Source: Zoroaster sp. YZ-2022
Taxonomy: Eukaryota > Echinodermata > Asteroidea > Forcipulatida > Zoroasteridae
Assembly (NCBI GenBank): GCA_029582265.1
Contig: CM055837.1
Location: forward strand, 21,240,967 to 21,304,966
Length of the DNA stretch: 64,000 nucleotides
Direction of reading: 5' to 3'
Part shown: piece after piece, positions 1-12,604 of the stretch
How the letters are laid out: each line of letters starts with the position of its first letter
Position numbering within the stretch: position 1 is the stretch's first letter
Notes under the pieces: generated by a model
What the model was told of the DNA's origin: nothing
What the model saw: only the letters and a program-made list of their open reading frames with translations
Database searches by the model: none
Position numbers and translations under genes: made by a program

Positions 1-496
1 ACCGTACACCCAAATTTCAAAATCATCCCCCCACTTTTCATCACGATTTTGTTCAGCAGGAAAGTGAACCAACTGCAAACCACAATTTCAAGACAGTGCT
101 GCTCAATGATGCGTGACCCTGGAATGTAACCCAAGGTATCATTGGAAAGCACAAAGCTTCTGCTTTAAGATGATACCATGCTTTTTGCTGGTAAACATAT
201 AGTCTGGACATATTAACCCTTTAAAGTAGGATTACCTTTTTTTTAAACACCCTGTAGAAACAGAAAATGTTCTTTTATAGGCGAAAACGGGATGAGAAAT
301 AGTGGGAAAATGCATCATTTTATTCAACATATTGAATGTACGGGGGAAATGAGGTTTCATCGGGATGACCCTGACGTAGTATTATAATACAAGGAGAGGG
401 GAATTGAGGGTTATCATAACGCTACCATTTTGGGCGTTTAGTATGGGATGTTGGCATGGTATAAATTGGAAAGGGGTGTGGCACAATACATTGAAA

Positions 497-592
497 TGTG
501 AATCCATGTGTTAATAACACCCAATCTCTGTGAATCCATGTGTTAATAACACCCAATCTCTGTGAATCCATGTGTTAATAACACCCAATCTC
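497..592. repeat. 32-bp tandem repeat, 3 copies
   Basis: Three near-identical 32-bp units beginning TGTGAATCCATG start at 497, 529 and 561. The small open frames overlapping them are by-products of the repeat. Confidence 0.9.
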
Positions 593-1130
593 TTTACATT
601 GTTCATCATAAAAAGGGGCACATTACCAATTTCATATGATTTCATCCCAAATTCCCTTCCTGAAAGTAAGTACTTGCATGTATGTATCATGTGTGCATTG
701 TATACATTTATTAATAATGTTGAACCACAATTTTGGATGGATGGGATTTGTGTGGGTTTATGGTTGGAATGGTGTAAAACAGGTGAGGCACAAAATGTGT
801 CTTTTCATGTTTAACTTCCAGTCAAATATCTGTACATTGGGGTACAAGCTCAGTTGGATATTAGCTCAATTTATCCAATAGAATTATAACGTACTACAGC
901 AGTTCTCACTTTATGACTTGATTGAAGCATAGAGATAGGATATATTGACGTCACACTCATGAACGTATGAGTCTCGACCGGCCAAAACAATATGGCCTAG
1001 TATGAGTCACTGCAGTCATAACAAAACCTGAAAACAACACATTTTACACAATGTAAAGTACATATACCTTTGACGAATTAACAATGACGACATTTATAGA
1101 TTGGTGAAATTCTTGACCATCGGGCAAGCT

Positions 1131-1263
1131 CGGTGGTCGAGATGTTAAGATGTCTGCACTAGTAAGCAGGAGGTCGTGGGTTCAAATCCCGCCCGAGTCG
1201 CCTGTGTAGTTTTTTCACAGACACTCGGAAAGTACCGAGTATACAGTGCTATACACACGTCGG
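1131..1263 (+). repeat. tRNA-derived SINE (short family)
   Basis: A tRNA-like head contains a good pol III A box (TGGTCGAGATG) and B box (GGTTCAAATCC). A T-arm stem and a 5-bp acceptor-like pairing (CTCGG with CCGAG) are visible. About 60 bp of unrelated tail follow, which is why I call it a SINE and not a tRNA gene. Confidence 0.6.
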
Positions 1264-1602
1264 TGTAGGGCAAAATTAAATCAAATGACGACATTTGTTT
1301 TTAAATTTGGATATTTTTGGAGGAACATGCCATATTTTGGCACCATAATTGAATCAAATTTTTTCAGATTCTTTGGATGTGATGTACTGACACATATATA
1401 CCCTTGTGTTTACAGGATACATTACATGTACGTGTAAACAATGTATACTTTGTTTAATATTAATGCCATAATGCTCATTTAGGTGTGATTCTCACTTTCA
1501 CAAAACTAAGCCTACATTTTCTATTCAGAAAAAATTGTATACAAACGCAATGTATGAGCCTGAAGTATTTATTGTAGCATCATAGAGTAAAAACCAGTTT
1601 AA

Positions 1603-1607
1603 TATAT

Positions 1608-1638
<31 letters not shown>

Positions 1639-2073
1639 TTTGTTTATTTATTTATTTATTTATTTATTCCCTCCCTCCCCAGGTCACCGAGGCGTGGGTA
1701 GTCGCCGCCCCTCCTCGGCGGGACGTGGTGTCTTTTCACCGCCCACCCCGGTGGCCTGACTTTTTCCCAACAGGGGCCTACTGACAGTGGGCACGACGTG
1801 CCCACATCCAGACGCCAGTGGGCCCCACTCCTCTTTCCCCTTCCCTCCCTTCCCTAAGTCCTCACCTTCCCCACTTAATTATTACTGATTCTTGCTGATC
1901 GCTATTTTTTGTTTCAATTATTATACTGATTGATTTAATTATAATTCATGTATATTGATCTCATAAATTGACTGTCAAGTTCTGATTTAATTATTATTCT
2001 TTTAATTCTGTATATACTGTATTCCTCAAGGATTTTGAAATAAAGTTTTCCTTGAAAAAAGTAAAACAAGTAT

Positions 2074-2112
<39 letters not shown>

Positions 2113-2116
2113 TTAA
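1603..2116 (+). mobile_element. 3' end of a LINE-like element between TATT microsatellites
   Basis: A GC-rich block (about 1670-1860) is followed by an AT-rich segment ending in a polyadenylation-like AATAAA stretch at about 2040. TATT microsatellites lie on both sides (1603-1669 and 2071-2116). This is the usual look of a 5'-truncated non-LTR retrotransposon end. No reverse transcriptase coding sequence remains, so the clade is unknown. Confidence 0.4.
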
Positions 2117-2440
2117 TTAATAAATGACGTCACAGAATGACAAATATTGACATTGAAGGAAAAAACGGTATATAGTTTGGATTTGGGTTATATTGTTTAT
2201 CGTCTTTCTATGCCAAAAACACTATATTGGCCACAACAAAACATTGTAGGAGGGGGCTGAGGCATCAACATACCATCACCCCCTGTGTGCCTGAATGCTA
2301 ACAAAAGATCAGGTTGTGTTGCCTGCGAGAGTATTCAAATCATAAAGATTAATGTCTAAACAATTCAGAGAAACACGGCCGGCTGGCTGGCAGAGGGTGG
2401 AGCCACAGACTCTGCGGTGGAGCATGGTGCGCAGTTTCCT

Positions 2441-2447
2441 TATAAAA
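2441..2447 (+). promoter_or_regulatory. TATA box of the CAP gene
   Basis: TATAAAA lies 92-98 bases upstream of the CAP start codon, which would give a 5' untranslated leader of roughly 60-70 bases. No other strong TATA motif lies nearby. Confidence 0.6.
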
Positions 2448-2538
2448 TAATCTCAAAACGATGGATTGTTTCAGTTGACCAAAATACCCCAACCTTTCAA
2501 ATAAGACAGCAAGTAAGTGATTATCACCGATCACCGTC

Positions 2539-5500
2539 ATGAATCGATACAGTGTTGTACTAGTTGTACTTTGTATTTGTGGTCATACTACTGCTTCTTT
2601 AACTGCTGCTGAAAAACAGGAGGTGCTTGATGCCCACAATACTCATCGCAACACCGTGTCTCCAGGAGCATCTGACATGCTGAAGCTGGTAAGCCCATCA
2701 ATGTTTTTAATTTTGTATTACACAACTATATAATCCAACAAATTCATGTTTGCTATTCATATTTATTTGCCACTGTGTACTCCTGATGTTTTTTTTAAAG
2801 CAGATTAAACGTGATACCGTATGACGCATTGGATTGTTATAAGTGAATGTTCTGGCTAACACGATGAGTTGCCATTCATGTGTAATAACATGACAAAAAA
2901 TATTAATACTTAATACAGGCCGCGAAATTCGCCAATTGAGCATTCAAATTCGTTTTCGTGCGTTCGTATTAAATCTTGAAGCCAAGCGTATTACCGATCG
3001 CAAACTTCGGTTGACGTTTGGTCAGAACAATAACGTCATCGCAGCATAACCGAACTCGCGAAAACGCTTAATTAACCAATGACCTATAAGCCCAAACAAT
3101 TTCTTGTTACAGACGCGAAAACGTGCCCCATGTTCGTATTAAGTCGATATGTAACACGCGCACGCATTGGTTGTTCGTGAATTCTTTTCGCTACTTCTGA
3201 TTCCAAAGCTGGTATACAGCCGTGATTTGTAATTTAACCTAAATTCCTTGATTTTAACGTTCAAATAATGAACAGTTCTTATATAGCGCATAATACCTTC
3301 GAATAAACGTCTCTGTGCGCTTCCCGGCCAAGTTCGTCAATTTAGCAGCTAATTTCAATGCAGCGTCAATCAGTTTCGCGCGAAACCGATTGCTGCTCAA
3401 AATCATAATTCAATTTGCTTAAAAGATTATTCAATTTCATTTAATGTGTCATGCAATTAACAAAAATGTGCGTCCAATTTAAAAAATACTTAGCAACAGC
3501 ATTCAATTTCGCATAATTCCCGCGGCGTACATTCAGTCATTCAAATTCGTTATTGGGCAAGCATTTGTGACATTTGTGCAATGCAATTCACGCTGTTACA
3601 CTTGTTTTTCTATTCAATGTAGCAATTGGTTGGCTCATTGGTAAGAGCCTGCCACTTTTCGTCGAAGGATAAAGTTCAATTTCTACAATTCACTACCGGT
3701 TGACAGATAAAGATAACGAAACGGCACCTCGTGGTCGTTACACGAGAATATTGGATGTAGTTCGATGAAATTTCTCAGGGTGTCCCCAAAACACAATTGA
3801 GAAATATATGAGCGGAAACAAATGATAAAAACAAAGTAACAAATAAAACATGAATGTAGAAACATCAACGAAAACTTTAATTAAAAAACACGATTAAAGA
3901 AAGATAGGTGAGAATATTTTTTTGAATTCCCATTTTGCAAAGTTGATTGCCCGTGAACAAAATTGAAAATGAAACTCGAGTGCAAATCGTCATTCAAACC
4001 AATCTGGCGAAATTAAATGACGGATGTGCACCATTAAAATGAATGACCCAAATCTGAAATTGAATGTCTGAAAACGAAATTGAATGTCTGAATTCCTAAT
4101 TCGAACCATGGTAGCAACCGGATTTTAGCAAAATGTTGAGTCTTTATATACAACACAGTCATACGTTAAATGCAAATACCAAGCTTTCTAATTTATTGTG
4201 TGGGTGGCCAATGCATTTCCAATGTGCTTCTGATTCTACCTGTGGACAGCACTTCAATCTACCTAACCATTCCATTTGTGACATGATTTTGCAGGGCATT
4301 GAGGGGCTTGGTAACCGCAGGGCCAATCGGTCCGTTTTACCAGAGAAAAGATGTAGATGAGGTGTATCCACACCATTCACCCCCATGGTCTGAACATACA
4401 GGAAGGAATGACTAATTTTTCCTTTTTTCTTTCTCCACAGACATTTTTACATTTACATTTGTTTAAATTTTTTTAGCTTGTTAGTTTATTCGTCTGTTTT
4501 GTTTTACTGCTTCTGTCTGACTCATTGCTTTTCACTAATCTCATAATCTCTTTCTTTAGCGAAAAACTCGGAATACTTCTATTCATACTTAATCCCCCAT
4601 TTGTCCGGTCCCAGGACAAGTACCTGACTCTACCAGGACAAGTACCTGACTCCACTTTTACATCTTCTTCTTTTGTGTTCATTTCACACCTGTATATGTT
4701 TTCTGTTTTTAGTCCATTTTCCTATGAGAAAGAACCTGCTAGGTTAGAAACATATAAGGCCAATAACAATTATTTTGCATTTATACTACAGGTCCTTTAG
4801 GTAGCAGTTTGCAATGCAACAGCTAATTCTCTATTTTATCATTTCTTTATTTGGTTTAAACATATTGGTATTCATTATCCTTATTTGAAACTGACCATCA
4901 CATTTACTTTTGGGTTTTATTAATAGGAGTGGGACAATGAATTGGCCGCAAAGGCTCAAGGTTATGCTGACAAATGTCCAGACAAACACAACGTGGGTAA
5001 CCTTGGTAAGACTGCACGTTTCATCTGGATTGGAGAGAACATGGCGTACTTCTCGGGCAATAGTCAATTAAAGGATGTAGTGTCCTGGTGGGATGATGAG
5101 AAACAAGTGTATAACCACGGAACCAACATATGTACTCCATCTACAACTAACCCGATGCTAAGAGTGTGTGGTCACTACACTCAGGTTAACAACAAACGTT
5201 TCGTTTATGTTTTTTGTAAAATGTTTTTGGTGAAGGTAAAGATTGCGGTTCTGTACACTATGAACCGTCCAAGTCGCTACAATTACATAGCTTCCAGGGC
5301 CCTCGTCCCCTGCACCATCATCATATAGGCGGGAGGTTTCGTCCCCTACACCCTCATCATATAGGCGGGGGGTTTCATCCCCTGCACCCTCATCATATAG
5401 GATGGGGTTTCGTCCCCTGCACCCTCATCATATAGGCGGGGGGTTTCATCCCCTGCACCCTCATCATATAGGATGGGGTTTCGTCCCCTGCACCCTCATC

Positions 5501-8500
5501 ATATAGGCGGGGGGTTTCATCCCCTGCACCCTCATCATATAGGATGGGGTTTCGTCCCCTACACCCTCATCATATAGGCGGGGGGTTTCGTCCCCTGCAC
5601 CCTCATCATATAGGATGGGGTTTCGTCCCCTGCACCCTCATCATATAGGCGGGGGTTTCGTCCCCTGCACCCTCATCATATAGGCGGGGGTTTCGTCCCC
5701 TGCACCCTCATCATATAGGCGGGGGGTTTCGTCCCCTGCACCCTCATCATATAGGCGGGGGGTTTCGTCCCATGCACCCTCATCCCCTGCTCCCTCATCA
5801 TATAGGCGGGGGTTTCATCCTATGCACCCTCATCCCCTGCACCCTCATACCCTGCACCCTCATCATATAGGCGGGGGGTTTCGTCCCCTGCACCCTCATC
5901 ATATAGGCGGGGGGTTTCGTCCCCTGCACCCTCATCATATAGGCGGGGTTTTTGTCATATGCACCCTCATCCCCTGCACCCTCATCATATAGGCGGGGGT
6001 TTCGTCATATGCACCCTCATCCCCTGCACCCTCATCATATAGGCGGGGGTTTCATCCTATGCACCCTCATCCCTGCACCCTCATCCCCTGCACCCTCATC
6101 CCCTGCACCCTCATCATATAGGCGGGGGGTTTCGTCCCCTGCACCCTCATCATATAGGCGGGGGTTTCGTCCCCTGCACCCTCATCATATAGGCGGGGGT
6201 TTCGTCCCCTGCACCCTCATCATATAGGCGGGGGGTTTCGTCCCATGCACCCTCACCCCTGCACCCTTATCATATAGGCGGGGGTTTCGTCCCCTGCACC
6301 CTCATCATATAGGCGGGGGGTTTCGTCTCCTGCACCCTCATCATATAGGCGGGGATTTCGTCCCATGCACCCTCATCATATAGGCGACCCCTTAACCCCA
6401 CGCCTTGCATAATACTCACATGAGCCCTATAAATCATTTTACAAAAACGTAACCCCTCCCAAACAAAATGCTGGTGACGGGTATCGGCTAAATATTTTCT
6501 TAATAGACCTATATCATTGAGACTGAGCTGGTGATGCCTGCACCAAACGTCGTGCTTCTACTGTGTCGAACTCAAATACGAACCAAATATTAAATTGTAG
6601 ACTTGAGATCAAATCTCTACTTAAAAGGGGCAATATCGTCACGATCAACAGGGCATGGAACCAGAGTTTTAGATTAAGTCAGTGACTGAAAATAATACCC
6701 CACATGATCAAGTCATATTACCGTTGCTGCTGCATAAATGAGCCAGTAATTTTCAGTCATTGTGTTCAACTTAAACTAGGACACTGACTTCATGCCCTGT
6801 TGAAAGTTTGCTCTGATCGTGACGATATTGTACCATTAATTTACTTGTATTTCAGGCGATGCTGTGTATGCATTAAATATTAAACAAAATACGGCAAGTA
6901 TATATACTTGATCTCAATTCTAAATTAAAGCCAAGAACACTACGTTTGGCGCAATGTTTGTTAAAGTTCGAAACTGCCGTGTAGAACGACAGAACCATGT
7001 ATGGTTCTACGACAGAACCAGGTATGGTTCTACGACAGAACCATGTATGGTTCTACGACAAAACCATGTATGGTTCTACGACAGAACCATGTATGGTTCT
7101 GTACCTTGCTGATGCAGATCAACCATTAGACCCATAGTAGTCTTATATTTTGTTTTTCCGCGTTTAAATTTTTATTGATGGTCTTTTGTGGCTTCATGCC
7201 CACCAATCGTACATCCTGTTTAAAAAAAAATCAAATTGACCCCATTGAGCGAGTGTCGAGATTATACATCTCGGAGAATACAGAAACTACTAGCCTATAT
7301 AAGTATTTTGTTTTAACATACTAGTCATCTTAACCTTTTTAAATATAAAGTGGATTCGTCTTCTCGCGCACTTTAGAAACTTCTGAAGTTTCTGAACCTT
7401 GCTATTTTCTAATTTCACATAAACCCATGTATTTAATTTCCGTCGTCTTGTTGTATTTATGGTTATTTGGAATTACATTACGTGCGATTGGGCTGTGATT
7501 TAAATTCGACGTTTGACTACTGTACAATTGCATTGGACACAGTAGAAGCACGATGCTTGACGCAGACCTTTACAATTGCATTGGATACAGTAGAAGCACG
7601 ATGCTTGACGCAGACCTTTACAATTTTTTTCAGGTGGTTTGGGCTGATACTAAATATGTTGGATGCGGTTTTGTGAAGGGATGTACAGCAGATGCAAGGC
7701 CGCCTAATCGTCTCGTCTGTAACTACGGCGACACGTAGGTTAACCATAGAGGCATTTTCATTTTTTTTATTTAATGGCCTTTTGACCTTTTCTTTTCGTT
7801 TTTTTGTATGGGGTGGGGTTTTATGATTAATGTTTGTGTAGCTTCAGAGGTACAATTAAAGTTACAATTAAAAACAATAAATCGACCTTGAAAACAGACT
7901 TAATTGGTTCACCTGCAACAGCTCCTTATCAACAGAGGGGTTATAGTAATAATTTAAATATTTAAATTATTCAAAGAAGATATATCATTAAAGATTATAG
8001 CTAAGACGACCCACAAAATAAAATTTAAAAAGCGAACGAATTTTGAAAGATAATATCGTTGTAAAAAATATTGTGTGGTCAGGTGTAACATGAGCATTAC
8101 AACTCGGGGTCCCGCGTTTTTTAATTTGAGTTTTTAATTTGCTTCCTTAACCCCTGAAAAGTAGCAATTCAAATATATTTTTTTAAACCATCAAATCGGC
8201 TCAAACACGGGCAGTCCATCTTTAACATTTTCGAAAATAATTGTTAATTAATCAAACTTAATAAGTCAGCAGTAATGATTATTATTTTTCATTATTTCAT
8301 GGCAGAGGCAACTGGCCAGGGAAGAAACCATATAAGAGTGGAGCGAAATGTAGTGCCTGCCCAGCTGGTTATTCCAAATGCGAGGGCAATTTGTGCGGTA
8401 AGACATTTAAACAAAATCAACGTAGAAGAAAGTGTATTAGAAACATACAATCTAATTGGTTAGACGCTTGACACTATATTGAAATGAGCGACTTGCCTGT

Positions 8501-8979
8501 CTACATGCTTATGTATCGCTCAACAAAACAGGAGACAATGGCAGGACGGCCAACCCACAACCCTTTATTCATGACAATAAAGATTGTGAGCTGTTTATTA
8601 TTAAAAAGGACCCCTTTTCGAATAGAACAATTAAATTACTTTGAAAAATTTATGAACTCCCACTGTCAACCTATGAAAAACAAGATGTGGTCGGTACATG
8701 GGCAATTTATATGTTCTTATTTTTCCCGAACTGATCATGTATATTGATATCAGAGATTCAGGTTACCAGACCCTAAAAGTCGGAGATATGTTACCAGATA
8801 ATATGTAGCCATGGTTACAGAAGACATAACTGAGGTTATTTAATTACCTTAATACGTACACCATAATCTGAATGGATCTGAATGGGAGAAGAATCAAACT
8901 GTAATTTCTAGTAGTTCACTGTCATAAATTAATTATAAACAAATTATTTGTCTTGCTTTCTTCGACAGCTCGTGGATAG
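2539..8979 (+). CDS. Secreted CAP-superfamily protein (CRISP/GLIPR-like), 203 aa
   Basis: Five coding exons: 2539-2688, 4927-5184, 7634-7734, 8306-8397 and 8969-8979 (612 nt including TAG), all with GT-AG introns in phase. Residues 1-20 form a hydrophobic signal peptide (VVLVVLCICG core). A CAP/SCP domain follows. His71, Glu87 (GENMA), Glu108 and His133 match the conserved CAP cavity residues. Signature motifs are GHYTQVVW (132-139), YVGCG and CNYGDTGNWPGKKPY (165-179). The tail CSACPAGYSKCEGNLC (185-200) resembles the start of a CRISP hinge, but the protein ends three residues later, so the C-terminal cysteine-rich domain is absent. The last exon encodes only the final residues and the stop. 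The likely role is an extracellular CAP protein (sterol/lipid binding or defence-type functions are known in the family); the specific function is unknown. Intron 2 is filled by a large minisatellite. Confidence 0.9.
2918..4107. mobile_element. Candidate non-autonomous DNA transposon with imperfect TIRs
   Basis: The left end (2918-2960) and the reverse complement of the right end (about 4068-4107) align over about 38 bases, sharing CATTCAAATTCGTTTTC versus CATTCAATTTCGTTTTC. The motif CATTCAATTT recurs in the left half and its complement in the right half, as subterminal repeats do. No transposase frame and no clear target duplication are visible. It lies in CAP intron 1. Confidence 0.4.
5296..6386. 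repeat. 36-bp minisatellite (about 30 units) in CAP intron 2
   Basis: The unit is about 36 bp and contains GTCCCCTGCACCCTCATCAT followed by ATAGGCGGGG. Units vary in length by G-run and by insertion of short CCCCTGCACCCTCAT sub-repeats. The array starts about 110 bases after the exon 2 donor. Open frames across it are repeat artefacts. Confidence 0.95.
6535..6965. mobile_element. Imperfect palindromic (fold-back) element
   Basis: The inner arms match closely: CAATATCGTCACGATCA and ACAGGGCATG near 6632-6660 are mirrored by CATGCCCTGTTGA and GATCGTGACGATATTG near 6790-6834. Weaker symmetry continues outwards: ACCAAACGTCGTG near 6541 is mirrored by a CACTACGTTTGGCGC block near 6950. This is typical of a MITE or fold-back element. 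A fragment of the centre recurs at 13155-13215. Confidence 0.5.
6988..7105. repeat. Tandem repeat of a 23-bp self-complementary unit, 5 copies
   Basis: The unit contains AGAACCATGTATGGTTCT, itself a near-perfect palindrome, followed by ACGAC. Each unit could form a small hairpin or cruciform. One unit has CAGG in place of CATG and one has AAAACC in place of AGAACC. Confidence 0.85.
7523..7625. repeat. 48-bp direct duplication abutting the CAP exon 3 acceptor
   Basis: Two 48-bp copies start at 7523 and 7571 with TACAATTGCATTGGA. A third partial start (TACAATT) runs straight into the T-rich tract and CAG acceptor of exon 3 at 7634. The duplication therefore includes the region immediately upstream of the splice site. 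Confidence 0.85.
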
Positions 8980-10480
8980 ACATAAGCTTGAGATGTTCAT
9001 TTCTCATGGATGATCCCTGGATGAAGGATTAAAGATGTCCATTTCTCATGGATGATCCCTGAATGAAGGATTAACAAAAGACCAGTTGGTGTTAATGGGC
9101 AGAAAACCACAATTTTAATTAATGCACTCAAATAGTATAATTAATCTCATGAAAATATTGTTACGTTTGAGGTGTTGGGAAATATATATAGGCCTAAATA
9201 AATAGAAAAAAACATGACATACGTTCAAACGAACAGGCAAGTAGATGGACTGACATTATTTGACTATACCCGTGAAATCTATTAAATATCTATTAATATA
9301 CTACAAGGAAATATTTCATCATCTTAATATATTTGCACTGACAATAGCATTATCATAATATGACCCCTATACACGACTTTACTTTGTATATTTGCACTGA
9401 TACTAGCGTTAGTATAATTTAATCCCTACACAGTTTTAGTAAAAATGTTTTTCTACTTAAATTGAAAGTGTCCTCAATTGGTTGGCAAGTCTCGAGAAAA
9501 ACTGTATTTACTTGGAAAGTGTTATTTACGATAGCAGGCATTACTTTACAATGGTCACATTTTTAAATTGATTTTTTCCTGATTTCCTTTCGAAATTAAA
9601 AATAGTCCATTATTCAATAGTATTGCTTGACTTATTTATTCAAAAGATTATAAAAATGTATTTCTACCTTAGTGAACATGCTTCTATACTCTACATAATA
9701 CTCCATCACCAGACTAACATCAATCACCAGACAATTGCTCAACGTGAATTTTAATTGAACTTAATTCATTAAATAATAATTCATTTAATAAGTGAAATCA
9801 TTATAATACTTTGGTATAAAATGTGTCCACACAAAGCTCATATTTTGTCATCCCTTTAATTTGTAAAACTATTTCCAAGCTCATTGCAAGATCATTCAAA
9901 AATGACTGGAAAGTTCTACATACAAAAATGCAAGGCTCTTGCACTGCTGTGAACGTTTTACCAATATTGACCTAAATTGTTTAAAATGTTAGATAGTTTA
10001 AGTATAGATAGCTTGTGGTTTGAAAAACATGTCATTACTCTATAAGATTCTGAGGTTTATCTGGGCATAATCAAGTAGTACAAGGAAGACAAAAATATTG
10101 CTGAAATTAGAAAGAAAAAACTACAAGAATTTGAATGTAACAAAAATTCCTTTTTACAGAGTGCCTTTATTACAAATTACACAATTGCACAGTGCCATAA
10201 AGCTAAATAGTAAATAACATTGCTATAATAAAACACACAAAATAATGAATACATTGCAATATGCCTCCATATTAGCTCCTATTTTAATTATCATAACTGT
10301 CAAGACTCTCCAAGTATTGCATTTGATCATAATGGTTACTGTGAACTTGTATTTGTACATGAATTTGAATTGAAAACTATATTCAAAACAGAAAATTCAT
10401 TAAACAAAATAAATAATTTTTATGATACACTTTTATTATTATCATAATAAAAAAGACTATTATAAATTGAGAATAAAGTG
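8980..10480. other. 3' UTR of the CAP gene and AT-rich intergenic DNA
   Basis: The first about 220 bases are probably CAP 3' UTR. They include a direct repeat of a roughly 45-bp unit (ATTTCTCATGGATGATCCCT, twice, 8998-9070). The rest is AT-rich with a faint duplication near 9330-9420. I see no gene. Confidence 0.5.
9197..9202 (+). terminator. Candidate polyadenylation signal of the CAP gene
   Basis: AATAAA lies about 220 bases after the CAP stop codon. It is the first canonical hexamer downstream in an AT-rich region, so the assignment is only probable. Confidence 0.35.
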
Positions 10481-12350
10481 TGGTCAGTTTAAATATTCAT
10501 GAGCATGCTGGAGTTTTGGATAAAATAAGTCCTGTGTTCAAATCCTGGGATCTCCAGAGGTTTTCTTTTTTATTCTGGCTATTAAAAAATAGATAACTTC
10601 GGTAGTGGTACCCCTTGACGTTTTTCCCAACTTGTCCTTTGTAAAATGGAAACTTTCCAAATGCCTCATAATTGTTGGAGAGACGCAATAAATTACCGTG
10701 ATGTCATTTATCTTAATTTGAGTCGTCTATCTTTCCAATTTTGTTTTTTTAATATGGGTGAAATAACGAAAGTAAAAACTTGCCAAAGAAGGCTATAATT
10801 TGGTGGCTGTTTTCTACAAATCCAGGGCTACCTTCTGTAAAATTCAACCCCACATTGCTGACAGGGTTGGTGGCGCAATCCGTTGGTCCACTGGTATGTT
10901 CAATTGCGGGCCACCTGTGTTCGAATCCCAGGAGCTTTTTCTTTTTAGTAATTCAACTCCCAGTATCAACAGTATTGGTGGCGCAAGCCGTTAGTCCACG
11001 TATACAGGTATGTTCAAATGCGGCCGACCTTGGTTCGAATCCCAGTAGCAACGTTTTCTCTATCGTTTTATATGGTTGCGCAACCACGATAGTTTATATC
11101 AGTAGTTTAATAATTCAATTCCAAATACCAACAGGATTAATGGCAAGTAAGACTAATTGCGGTGACACCATGTGGAATCTCAATTGAGTAGTAATTAGTT
11201 CTGAAAAGAACTGGGGGTACAACTCGACGTTTCGATCAGTATGCTCTGATCGTCCTCAGGATTAATGGCGCAGCCAGTTCCAGGCAGGTCCGTCTGGGTT
11301 CGAATCCTGCTATATGGCAATGGCTGCGGCAATGGCTTGGGGACCGTCATGTTTCTCCCCTGAAGGTTAGAGCGTGGAGGAAATGTGCGGACGGGAGAGA
11401 ATAAGGAGGGACCGGGGAGACCAGGGTATTTATTGCGTCTTTCCAACAATTATGAAGCATTTCATCAAAAGGCCAAATACCCCTTGTCGTTTTTTTCACC
11501 TCAAAAAAAAGTTGTCTCCGATTCGCTTAAAAATTACACAGAACTCCCTGGGTCTGTAGAAGACAGCCACCGAGTTATATAGCCTTCTTGGGCAAGTTTT
11601 TAATTTCACTATTTTACCCATATTTTATAAGAAAATATTGATTTTCTAAAAAGTTGGAAAGATAGGCAACTCAAATTACGGAAAATTGGCAGGTTATTTA
11701 TTGCGTCTCTCCGACAATTTTGAGGAATTTGCAAAAATTTCCATTTTTAGGCAAAAAAAAAACAAAAAACGTCTCCAGTTGGCTTCAAAATTACACAGAA
11801 GATAGCCCTGGCAATAAATAACCAGGTTCTCATTTTTCTTAATTTGAGTCGTCTACCTTTCCAACTTCCGATTGGCGTATAATTTACATGGAAGGTATGT
11901 CTGTCACATAAATGGCTCACTTATGTGAGCTATATTAAAGAGGAAGTAGATGGGGAAAAAACTAATAAGAAAAATTACTTTAATTAGCCCTGAAGGCAAC
12001 TCTGGAAAATTTTCTATCTGCTCATTTTTACATATAGAAAAATTTTAAGTGCGGAGAATTTATTAGTCCGAGCGTCTACCAGGTATTCGGATGACTCAAA
12101 GTCCGGGCGAACCGGCATGGTGATCACCTTAGCACCCTCCTGGGAGGTCGCTACCCAAGGCCTCCTTATTCTCCCCGTCCGTACATTTCCTTCACGCTCT
12201 AACCTTCAGGGGAGAGACATGGCGGTCCCCAAGCCATTGCCGCAGCCAGCAGCTGCCGTGTGTCAGGAGCAGGATTCGAACCCGGACATACCAACCTTGA
12301 ACTGCCTGTAATTGACAGCCAAGTGGACTAACGGCTTGCGCAACCAAACA
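10480..12350. repeat. Cluster of tRNA-like SINE heads and inverted repeat modules
   Basis: Several copies of a tRNA-like head with a B box (GTTCGAATCCCAG and variants) lie at about 10861-10935, 10975-11045 and 11265-11310 on the plus strand and 12255-12345 on the minus strand. One about 150-bp module carrying TTTATTGCGTCT(C/T)TCC occurs three times: at 10600-10760 inverted, and at 11420-11500 and 11650-11780 direct. The arm at 12120-12260 is the reverse complement of 11320-11440. I see no coding gene. Confidence 0.65.
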
Positions 12351-12604
12351 TCTCTTGAAATTATGTCTGTCTTACATGCAGGTGCCATTTTATTGTTATT
12401 ATTTTTAATGTAAAATTGGTGAAATTATTTTCAAAATAAACTTGTCATTTGTAGACAGAAATTCCATGTTGAATGACTATGATCAATTGACCAAAACCAG
12501 AATACTGCCCTCAATTGACCAAAACCAGATAGCCGAAGTGCTGGCCTTGTCGGATCGTACACGCATGTATGTCAGCATGCCAGCATGCGCATGCATGCGC
12601 TGCA

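Larger units (their letters stand above)
1..2440. other. Intergenic region upstream of the CAP gene
   Basis: I see no convincing coding exon here. Open frames are short and lack family similarity. Apart from the minisatellite, the SINE and the LINE-like 3' end listed separately, the sequence is AT-rich and unremarkable. Confidence 0.6.

Noticed and set aside
3622..3685. tRNA-like string within CAP intron 1 (TTGGCTCATTGGTAAGAGCC then GTTCAATTTC)
   Set aside because: The A box and B box are imperfect and no cloverleaf forms, so I do not list it as a tRNA or SINE.
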